From positions 6,901,751 through 6,965,750 of the forward strand of contig NC_079898.1 in assembly GCF_024868665.1 (NCBI RefSeq): a stretch of 64,000 nucleotides of DNA, in the 5' to 3' direction. Made by a program: the position numbers and the translations under genes. Origin of the DNA: Triplophysa rosa. Taxonomy: Eukaryota > Chordata > Actinopteri > Cypriniformes > Nemacheilidae. Under the pieces are notes generated by a model that searched no databases, was not told where the DNA came from, and worked only from the letters and a program-made list of their open reading frames with translations. Below are positions 55,251-64,000 of the stretch, in pieces (within the stretch, counting starts at the first letter, position 1; each line of letters starts with the position of its first letter).

Positions 55251-56618
55251 CAAATTAATCGCTTTTTATCAACTTAAATTGGTTGATTCGTGAGATTGAC
55301 GGTTGATGGTTTGGTTACGTCAGCGAGGAAACACGTCTCGAGAGGAAGCTTGAAGTTTGTCACAGGTCTTGACTAGGTCTTGTGTAATTTCACTTTCTTT
55401 ATTCAGTTCAGTTTGCTTATTCAGTCGTTTTACTGAAAGTTCACGTTGTAGATAACCAGCTACTTATCTGACTGTAAAAAGGATACTGTTGGAGAAACAA
55501 TACATTTACTGTTTCCATTCGATTATCAGTATGAACCGTCTGTTTACTATAAAACTGTTACGAAATTCTTTCAAGTAGTGTTTTTAGGCCCGTGTTGGTT
55601 CCCATACGGTGGATAACATCCATTACACTTTGTGTTATGAATATTTTCTGGAATTTATAAATAGTAAATAACAACATTGTGTGAAGTGCACAAGTTTTTT
55701 GGCCAAATTGAGCATTTAAAGTATATATAGTCGATTTTTTTAATGTCCTGTCTAATGTTTTCACTATTGAATTTGGAAAACTCTTAACTGTTACGCAATC
55801 AAAATTAATTAATTTGATAAAATTACCTGATTTAACTAAATATTTTAGTTAAATTTAGTCCTGAATTTATTTTTGTATTATCTGCTTTATTTCTTTTTTT
55901 TGCAAACCTTTTGGCAGATTTTGAAAGTGTGTGGATCCTTTTTCTATTTTTTGGATATATTTTCTGTGGATTTATGCCCCTAAAGTTACATGATATGTTG
56001 ATATTTGGACTAATGTTTGGCACCATGACATATTTAAATATTCACACATTTCTTTTTTTCCATCTGAAGATGATGTGATGCTTATACACATGGGCTCTCT
56101 AGTACAAGGATAAACTGAAGCTACGCAAGCACTGCCTCCATTACTTCTATGTTGCACACAGAAATGTAAAAAGAAATACAGAACAAATAAATTGAAATAT
56201 GGAAATAAATACATACAAAAGTAAAAAAAACTAATACAAAAGAATTAAGAACTACATTTAAAAGCATTGTTTGTTCCTTTATTTTCCTGCTATTATATTT
56301 TAGTTTTCTCAAGATAGTGAATAAAATCTAACTTGATCTAACTTTAATTATCAAGATATTTAGATTCTTTAGATCACCAGAAAGTTACACTGTGTCTTCA
56401 CCGGACGCGGCGCGGCACGACAAAAGAAAATTAAACGGATTAGAATAATTTTACATTTTGTCCACACTGGATGCGGTGCGGTCGCGTCCGACGTAGACAC
56501 GGTGTTACACACCTCCTCATTGCTAGGGTCAGTCTTTAGCATTAAGATTTCCACAGAACAATATAATTTGTATAGTTTAAACCACAACTAATGCGCTCCT
56601 TTTTCACATTCTTCTCAG
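54834..56618 (+). other. cul9: cul9 first intron, probable
   Basis: From the donor at 54834 to the acceptor CTTCTCAG ending at 56618. The left part is CpG-rich, the rest AT-rich. A GGACGCGGCGCGGCACGACA stretch (56403 onward) and GGATGCGGTGCGGTCGCGTC (56468 onward) form a direct repeat pair. No other features recognised. Confidence 0.4.
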
Positions 56619-57281
56619 CTACCATGGTAGGTGAGCGCCGTAACGGCAACCTGCTGGTTCAGCTGGGCCCAAAGCAGCAGGCCTACCCAGAGGAGCTCAT
56701 CCGTCAGAGGAGGACTCACGACGGCCAGACTGAGTACCTGATTCGCTGGAACCTGCAGGCTGTGGAAGATGGCAACAGCTCGGGCGGCAGCAATGAGGCA
56801 GGCGGTGGCGGAGGCAGCAGTTCGGGTGTTGGTGGGTCTAGTGGCTCCACCTCAGGAGAAAGCAAGACGGAAAGCATCCTGATGTGGATGTCTACAGAAG
56901 ACGTGTATGCCAACTGCCCCACTCTGCTAGGCAAACGCAAGGCAGACTCCCAGAGGCCCCTACTGGAGGAAGAGGAGCGGCCCAGCGGCCAGTTCCCAGC
57001 CAACGTCACATTCGAGGAGGGCGAACTGTCGGACATGAAGGATGACGTGAAGAATCTTGTGCAGCGCGCGCGGAAGCAGATGGCTAAGAACAGCGACTTC
57101 GGTATAAGCATCACGCACACCATCCACGTGCTGAGCGCCTATGCCAGCATCGGCTCATTGGTGGGAGTCTTCAAGGAAACGGGCGCTCTAGATCTGCTCA
57201 TGGAACTGCTGTGCAACAAAGAACGACAGAACAGACGCAGCGCTGGCAAGATGCTGCGGGCATTGGCTTCTCATGATGCAG
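56619..57281 (+). CDS. cul9: CUL9 (PARC), first coding exon
   Basis: The ATG at 56624 lies five bases after the acceptor CTTCTCAG. An upstream in-frame ATG (56591) is excluded because it precedes the acceptor and because MVGER is the known CUL9 start. The exon gives 219 codons plus one base, ending at CAG|GTAAGT. The peptide contains LGPKQQAYPEELIRQRR, ESILMWMSTEDVYANCPTLL, ITHTIHVLSAYASIGSLVGV, ETGALDLLMELLCN and RRSAGKMLRALASHDAG, all close to vertebrate CUL9. CUL9 is a very large (about 2,500 aa) cytoplasmic cullin-RBR scaffold that binds p53 and works with CUL7 and its 3M-complex partners. Only its N-terminal helical-repeat region lies here. Residues about 51-81 are an unusual Ser/Gly-rich insertion. 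CUL7 is the nearest alternative, but the start and motifs favour CUL9. Confidence 0.95.
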
Positions 57282-58397
57282 GTAAGTGCTTCATTACGAG
57301 ATTTAATAGCCTTAGAATTATTTCAGAACTTTAGCTCTTATTTCATAGGTGGGTTCCTATTTTACATCTAAGTTCAAGGTCTCACTTCCTAGGGTATTTC
57401 CCCAGTATGTTATTATGATGAAATGAAAGCAACCATAAACCTTTCACTGAAATTGTATAATTACTGCTGCTAATATTTACTACATTAAACTGTGTTGCTT
57501 AATGCAATATTGACTTTACATAAAATATTTTCCACAATCTGTCGTGTGTGTGTCACAGGAAAGACATAGAATGGGCTTTCAGTGGACATTTACTCTTTTT
57601 TTTTTTCTCTGAGATCCAGCTTGCATTTTATCCTTTATTAATCAAACATCTTTATTGGAATTTAGCAAACTTGAACTTAAACTTGAACAAAATTAATTTC
57701 CACAATTGCTTAGCAGCTCTCCAAATGCTGTGCTGGTGAATGGAAGTGCTGATGTGAGGTTTGATGAGTACAGAAGGTGTGGCCCTCAGATTCCCTTCGG
57801 TGTCTTGCGAGATATTGGGGATTGTGAGTCATCAGTAAAGGGCTGTGGGTCATAGAAGAGACTCTGTATCAGAGCACATCTATGGCAAACTCTCTCATCT
57901 GTGTTTTACACTTTTTTTTCTTAAGTGTATATCTGCCTTCTTATGAAGGGGGTGGGCTTTCAGTCCTCGTATTATTCATTGACACGCCTCCACAGGATGT
58001 ACCCATTGAGTTCTAGTTCCTCACTTTATTATGCCCAGAGCCATTGAGAGAGAGAGAGTCGCGTTGACTCCAATGGAACAGTTTTTTCACAGCAATGGCG
58101 GTTCGTAGAGTCTCAATAGTTCCCGGAAGTTACTAGTAACGCATGGAGCTGCAGCTAAACAGAGCAATTGATGTAAACTTTTAACATATTTAAAGACGCA
58201 AGTCGTTTAATTAATAAAAAAATTAAAGAAATAAAGAATTAAAAGAAAAAACTGTAACACTTTACAATAAGGTGCTATTTGTTAACAATTAGTTAATGCA
58301 TTAGCTAAAATGAACAATACTTCTACGTCATTTATTAATATTAATTCATGTTAATTTCAGCATTAACTAATACATTATTAAAATCAAACGTTGTCAC

Positions 58398-61300
58398 TGG
58401 GGATGTGCAAGACAAATCGACTAGTCGTTTAAACAGTAAGCTCCTACTAGTCGACATTGAAAACAACAGTTGATTACTTAAAAAAAAATGACACACAACG
58501 TTATAATTTAAAGGTGCGGTTCTTTGGCTGTTTTCCAAGCTTTGTTTTTGGGTGTTTAACAATGGATGTTCATGTTTCTAGTTTCAAAAGACGCTTTATA
58601 TTTCACATATTTGGAGTCTATTGTTCACGACCGCTGTCCCTCTTCTCAGAATACCATCAGATTTTTTCTAGTTTCTATAAAATCCCTCCTTCCGAAATGC
58701 TCTGATTGGTAGAGCTGACCCAGTCTGTCGTGATTGGTTCCCCGCTTAGAGCGTGTTTCTGAAGATGTCCCACCCATAACATATCAAAGAGCTTACCCTT
58801 CTCAGGCTGTTGTGATTGGTCGGTGTCCCTCTCACGTGTATTCATAAGCTTTGGATTTTAGCAATAAACAGTAACAATGGCGTCAACCTCTCTTCGTCAG
58901 TTAAAAACATGCGGATCGATCGAAGTGTAATGGAGGTCTGCTAGTGCATGAGCAAATGTCAATCTTTGTTAGACATAGCGATTTTGTTCCTACTATGGCG
59001 AGGGAAATGACACCGGACCGATTGGCATCAGACTGGATATATTAATTAACACTAATAACAGAAGCATTAGTTTTGCCTTTTTATATTGGACCTAAGTTGG
59101 ATAATAAAACAAGCAGATTGACTAGGAGACATTTGCAAGCAGGACTTCAAAGGACGTTTCATAGAAGTGTTTTAGAGATATGCGCACACACAATATCAGT
59201 GTATTTCACAGAACAGCTTTCACAGCCAATGTCATGGAAGCTGTTATTTGACCGTTGGTTATCTTCGAATGTGTGTAGCTGAATACTTATTACCAGCTGT
59301 AGGACTGTGATGAAAGTGAAAGTAATTAGGCGCTTAGCTCAGTTAAATGTTTACTATCTCTGATAACCAGACACTACTCCAGCTGCTCTTCCTTTTCTCT
59401 AAGGAAGGCCTCGCCCCTTTGTTGGCATATTCCTGTTGGGCGGAGGTTATTTAAAAACTCGGAATAGTGACATAATTTACCTGGGAAGTAAAGGGCTGTA
59501 GTCTGATTCCAGCCATTCTCTGTAGTACTTGAAAAGCGAATTCTGTTAAAGACAATATCTCGCTTGGCATAACAATTAATTAATAATAAATAAAAATATT
59601 TTATATTTAAAATGCATGAAAGATGTATTGACGTTATTTGATGGCAAAATGAGCTGTAGCCTAAATGCGGTGAATGCATCTTGAGCACACAATAAAACTG
59701 AGATGATCATATAGAGTATGTTCTATAAATTAGCTAATATGGGCCATATGCTTTGTTAGCGGCTTTTTCATTCTCTCAGCGTGAGATCAAATGCGTTCTG
59801 TAGCTTGTTCTGTACTTTTTGTCCATTACTTTCTCTTCGCTTTTTTGTTTACACACATTGCTTTGCTTTATAAATAATAAAAACATGATATAATGTAGGC
59901 TATCTTGTTTGTTGATATACTATAGGCCTACCCTAATTATTACTTGTAGGCTTCTTAAATTGCGACATAATTAAAAAAGCAAAGTTTTTTCATTCAACAT
60001 CATTTAAATAAACAAATAATGAAACATTCGTTTTTAAGCTTTTAATTAATTGTTGTTAAATATTTTCATGATTTCACTGTGGTAGACACACTTTTACAAA
60101 AAATTAATTTAAAAGTTCAATTAAATTTTAGTCATCAAATTAGAGTCCGAAAAAACAGTCTTAAAAGAGAAAATAAAATGGATTTTGTATAGGCTACATA
60201 TTTTAAGCCAGGCACAGACCTGCCAAAGAAAACAAATGCTCATCGCATCACTTCTTGCAGCCGCTAAAACGATCCAGTCAGGGTTGGCGCATCAGCAAAT
60301 GCAGAAATATTAATGATCATTACGTAAGGAAAGTGTTCTAGCTACATTAAATATTGGATGTGAACAGTTTAATTAATAGCCTACATTCTTTAGTCTTTAA
60401 AATGTATTACATAGGCCCTACACAAAGTTTTTGGACCGCCTTTTGGCCATTCTTAGTTTTAGACTAGTCGATTACACGGTTACAAAACTTTGTTTAAACC
60501 AGGGGTCAGCAACAGGCCGAAACTGGCCCGCCAGCAATAATATCTGGCCCACGCCAGCAGAGCATGTGAGCGGAGCGAGAGCGTAGCGTGGAGCGTTAAT
60601 ATTTCTTGCAGAGCGCCTTTCTGAAAATTCCACTCCGCTAGCCCAATCTCAGAGTCACTCACTCAGCCCTCTTGGTGATTTACTTTTCATGCGTGTCAAC
60701 TACAAACGCCTAGTCCATTTGCGGAGGTGCGTGGGCGACAAGAGGTTTGACAGGCTCATTTCAGTTAAAAAAACATTATAACATTTATATTTATTTCTCT
60801 TAAGAAGACATTGTGTCACTTACCCAATGTAACAGTTGCTTTTCTGAAATAAAACCTGAATAAACCTCAATGACAAATGTGATCTACGGAGGACGCATGC
60901 AGCCTTCGAAGACGCAGCTACTTTGTCCAATTTTCTAAAAGTACATTCTAAAATGCTGTATCGATTGAGGTTTGACGTTTTAAGACCGCATTTCCCCTTG
61001 TTTTGGTCTATTTTTCTTTAGAGCCTGTTTCTTTTATTAACCCCAGTAATAATAAAGGTGTTCATAGTGCATTTCATCTTTTGTGCGTTTATTTTAAATG
61101 TTGCACTTTGGCAGCTATATGTTCACGGAAATAAAGTAACGAAAATCAAATTTACTTTATCAGTTATTATACAGTTACTCTTTAGGCACTAAAAATATTG
61201 GCTGTAATGTCACAGAATATCGGACTGAAACATAACTGCTATTTTTCAGCCTACTATTAATATTTCGCTCAATGACTGCGCTTTGCTCAGTCGCTCAGCC

Positions 61301-61791
61301 TAACGGACCAAGCAAACGCTCCGCTCACATTACGCTCACGCTCACCGGTAAACCAAATCCCGCTCTGATATAAAACGTGTCTAGTAAGCCTAATTGTTTT
61401 CAGTTTATAATAAACTTCTTGAATAAATGTCTCAGTTTAAGTCAGGGTCGTAACATTTTCTCTCACCATCTAGCTAGCTTAAATGTTAACATCACACGAC
61501 ACGATGTAATAGCGTACCCCCCAGCGCTATTACGTCAAATACGTTACGTTACGTTAAATAGGCTACGTTAAATAATTATGACTATTATGTAATTATATAT
61601 AATATGTCATTATATAATAACTATATATTTAAAAGTAGGCTGTGCTAGTTGCATTTTTCATCAATGAATTTCTTAAATTATCCTTTGACTACGTTCTGGC
61701 CCGCCATCTAGCAGTGAATTTGTTTTTTTGGTCTGATGCCAAACTTACTTGCCGACCCCTGGTTAAAAATTAGTTGTAGCGCACATCCCTA
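58398..61791. mobile_element. hAT-type element, 3.4 kb, nested
   Basis: The left end TGGGGATGTGCAA and inverted right end TAGGGATGTGCGC are terminal inverted repeats. They are followed by AATCGACTAGTCG-type subterminal motifs near both ends (58415 and 60466). Exact 8-bp duplications GTTGTCAC lie at 58390-58397 and 61792-61799. No transposase catalytic block was recognised inside, so it is probably non-autonomous or gutted. A second hAT sits near its right end. Confidence 0.9.
60500..61761. mobile_element. hAT element with CAGGGGTC ends, nested in the previous hAT
   Basis: The ends CAGGGGTCAGCAACAGG and (inverted right) CAGGGGTCGGCAAGTAAG are classical hAT termini. The adjoining CTGGCCCGCCA motif occurs near both ends (60524 and 61698). 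Flanking octamers GTTTAAAC and GTTAAAAA are imperfect duplications. 1,262 bp, with no intact ORF. Confidence 0.85.
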
Positions 61792-61919
61792 GTTGTCACT
61801 GTTAACATTAGTTGATGCACCATTCATTAACTTGAATAACTGTATTGACATGAACTAACATTAACAGGGATTAATAAATACTAAAAAACTAAATTGTTCA
61901 TTGTTAGCTAATGCGTTTC

Positions 61920-63040
61920 AGTGTTTCCCCTAGGTTTACAGCTTTGGGGGGGGGCTGCGGTCTCTATATTTTTTTGCGGCGGAGGTCTGGACAATACTTC
62001 TTTTAATAAATAATGTTAAATCAATCAATCTAATGTTTTATCAGGCCATTTACTTTATATTCTGATAGCCACAGTCTGTATTAAACATAGAAGGTCTGGA
62101 AACTGAGAAAATGTGTTTTAGGCTCTGGTGCTGAAGCGAAGTCCCAGTGGTCTATTTTAATATTTAAAAAAACTACTGACAACAAAATGTAACAACTGAA
62201 ATAAATGTATCATGAGCAGGAGTACTTACAAAGTTACTAACAGCCTTTCCATGCCATTCATACTAGAACTGATTCTAAATATTCTTTCCAATTAAAACAT
62301 GATTCACAATGAAATGCTCTTAACATGCCGATTATTTATGCTATTAATATCATAAATGCTGTATGTAGATACAAGACGTTATGTTTTATAATCTGTCACA
62401 AACCTATATAGCAAACAGTAAACTGACTGACAGCTAAAAATACTTTATTACTGCTGCATTTTCGTTTACTTTAGTGTTACAGAAAAAGTGTCCATTTATT
62501 TACCTGCTCTTGGTGTCTGCAGGTCTTTATATGCGACGTGTCTTTGGCGGGAGAAGCAGCGCTCACGGAGCGGAAAGGGGTCAAATGAAGGGCGTTTGGC
62601 GCTAAATAAAGATACTAGAGGATATAGCGGCAAAATATAATCAACATAAATGTCACTGAGTGCGCGTGATGTGTACATCTCTGTTATGTACATGCGCTGC
62701 TCAATTTAAACCATTGTCTTGCTGTCCGGATGGAACGAAGGATAAGCTGGGTGAAAACCAGTCACCCTGGGAGCGTTTAAAAACACATTTTTATCTGCTT
62801 TTCAGGTGGTTGACGTGACATATTTTCCCACACCCGCTCTCTGTCCGCTGGTGAAAGTGTGCTTACCTCTGTATGTGCGCACACGTGTCTGTGTGTGTGT
62901 GCACGCACTTCGGGTTGGAACTCGATACCGAGAGCAGAGGAGAATTGTAAAGGCACGACCACGTAGAAACAGAAATGACATGCCGCCGTGTAAATAAGAT
63001 AAATACCATAATGCTATTTAGTTTGTTTAATACGAGAACA
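61920..63040. other. cul9 intron segment with hAT-like end and CA-rich tract
   Basis: A CAGTGTTTCCCCTAGG motif (61919-61934) followed by a G9 run is a typical hAT terminus, but its partner was not found. A GC-rich patch with GTGCGC / TGTGTGTGTG motifs lies at 62860-62920. No coding exon is supported. Confidence 0.35.
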
Positions 63041-63180
63041 AGGTATAGATATATTATAGCATCAGATAAAGGTAACATCTCACTCCTAGTCCTGCTCGAC
63101 CTTAGTGCTGCGTTCGATACTGTAGACCATAAAATACTTCTAGATCGCTTACTGAAGTAATGATACACTGCTTCACGGCA
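63041..63180 (+). mobile_element. L2-type LINE reverse-transcriptase fragment
   Basis: Translation from about 63044 reads YRYIIASDKGNISLLVLLDL followed by SAAFDTVDHKILLDRLLK. This contains the DLSAAFDTVDH motif of L2/CR1-clade reverse transcriptase that includes the first catalytic aspartate. Only this block survives. It is unrelated to the L2 3' end at 18958-19508, which lies in another gene. Confidence 0.85.
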
Positions 63181-63770
63181 GAACGGAAGATGCGTGACGT
63201 CATGTGAAAAGGGCGTATAGGGAGATCACAGGCATGTGCGGAGTGTTAAAGTTGTAATGACATTTAATACATTCAGAAAGTGTTTCACGAAAGGGATTTT
63301 GTTGCTTTTTTGCCTATTTCTGTCATATCTGTAATGTTTACATGATGTAAAATAATGTGAAATCTGCTTTAATTTAGTAATTGTCATTAGACTACTTTCA
63401 GACTACTTTCTCCTCATCTTGTGTACGAATGTACAGGAGTGTTAGGAGTCTGATTCATGTTTTAATAGCACCTCTGCTTTTAGTAGTAGTATTTTAGCTA
63501 TCATTTTAGTTGAGCAGTGTTTCCCACAGGATTTTGTGAGACTATGGCGCAAAGTGATGTTACGTGATAATTTGCATATTCGTGACATCATCACATCGTA
63601 CTTGCGTTTACTCTCGGAACAGTTACATACGGTACTGTATTTTATTACAACTGAAAGCCCAACAAATCCATTGTTGTTTACGGTACATATTTGTTGTTTT
63701 CATATGTTTCTTTGACCAAAAGAATACTATTTGAAGTTGATGAAAATGTTTTTTGTTGTTGTTTTTACAG

Positions 63771-63925
63771 GCAGTCGTGCCTACGTGCTCCTGTCTCTCA
63801 GTCAGCAGGATGGCATTGAACTGCACATGGACTTTGACAACCGCTACACACTGCTGGAGCTTTTCGCAGAGACCACCTCCTCTGAGGAGCACGGGATCTC
63901 CTTTGAAGGCATCCATCTACCCCAG
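63771..63925 (+). CDS. cul9: CUL9 (PARC), second coding exon
   Basis: The acceptor TTTTTACAG ends at 63770. The exon is 155 bp and completes the split glycine codon (G|GC), ending at CCCCAG|GTACTC in phase 0. It encodes [40 protein letters not shown] and [11 protein letters not shown], almost identical to vertebrate CUL9 in the N-terminal helical region. With the first exon, 271 residues are covered. The gene continues past the right edge, where the CPH, DOC, cullin and RBR domains would be encoded. Confidence 0.95.
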
Positions 63926-64000
63926 GTACTCCTCCTCTATTCCTCGCCAGCCTGTGTTATCTTCTGGTAGTATCTTTTTATTGTTTGTATCTATTTTATT

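Larger units (their letters stand above)
58255..61919. mobile_element. Old fish MITE (ACACTTTACAATAAGG type), host of the nest
   Basis: The left part 58255-58397 (AACACTTTACAATAAGGTGC, TTAGTTAATGCATTAGCTAA) and the right part 61800-61919 (TTAACATTAGTTGATGCACC, TTCATTGTTAGCTAATGCG) are halves of a common dispersed repeat. Its GTTAATG/CATTAAC motifs mirror each other. A hAT element with clean target duplications separates the halves. Confidence 0.7.
57282..63770 (+). other. cul9: cul9 intron between coding exons (about 6.5 kb)
   Basis: Begins GTAAGTGC and ends TTGTTTTTACAG. It is phase 1. It carries a three-level transposon nest (58255-61919) and an L2 reverse-transcriptase scrap (63041-63180). 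hAT-like CAGTGTTTCCC ends lie at 61919 and 63514. At 57330-58250 and 62000-63000 no gene is recognised. Confidence 0.93.

Noticed and set aside
56591..56623. Upstream in-frame ATG before cul9 MVGER
   Set aside because: A consensus acceptor (CTTCTCAG at 56611-56618) lies between this ATG and 56624, and known CUL9 proteins start at MVGER. The upstream 11 codons are intronic.

Overview
The window is nuclear DNA from a ray-finned fish, most likely a cypriniform (carp/zebrafish relatives). Two vertebrate genes with introns are recognisable. The rest is dominated by fish transposon families: DIRS retrotransposons, hAT and TTAA-ended MITEs, Tc1 remnants, an L2 LINE and a tRNA-derived SINE. About nine damaged copies of a palindromic repeat that I associate with cyprinid genomes are also present. 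Nothing looks prokaryotic or viral.

Layout. 1-4.85 kb: a damaged DIRS-type retrotransposon on the minus strand (gag, RT, RNase H, tyrosine recombinase), running off the left edge. 4.85-7.28 kb: non-coding DNA ending in a possible LTR-like unit (TATA box, CRE, AATAAA). 7.29-9.24 kb: a second, end-truncated DIRS element, also minus. 9.25-15.2 kb: repeats, microsatellites and MITE debris. 15.2-41.9 kb: syndig1 on the minus strand, with three coding exons (39394-38870, 32702-32565, 15391-15233; predicted 273 aa) and a probable 5' UTR exon near 41.6-41.9 kb. Its roughly 17 kb last intron holds a 2.9 kb foldback element (20498-23374) whose arms are built from 21-bp units, itself invaded by a hAT MITE and a SINE. 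The same intron holds several TTAA-ended elements and an L2 inserted into one of them.

42-54.5 kb is intergenic: a long-TIR element just upstream of syndig1, a coding-like tandem-repeat patch (46.2-47.1 kb), Tc1 remnants and MITEs. 54.5-64 kb: the 5' end of cul9 on the plus strand, with a CpG-rich putative promoter and 5' UTR exon, then coding exons 56619-57281 and 63771-63925. The 6.5 kb intron between them carries a three-level transposon nest. The gene continues beyond the right edge.

The genes are divergent (syndig1 minus, cul9 plus), with about 12-13 kb between putative promoters, and their products have unrelated roles: a synaptic membrane protein tied to AMPA receptors, and a cullin-family scaffold. 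Two single-base gaps (1599, 13212) are assembly junctions; the first is flanked by an exact 88-bp duplication that looks artefactual.
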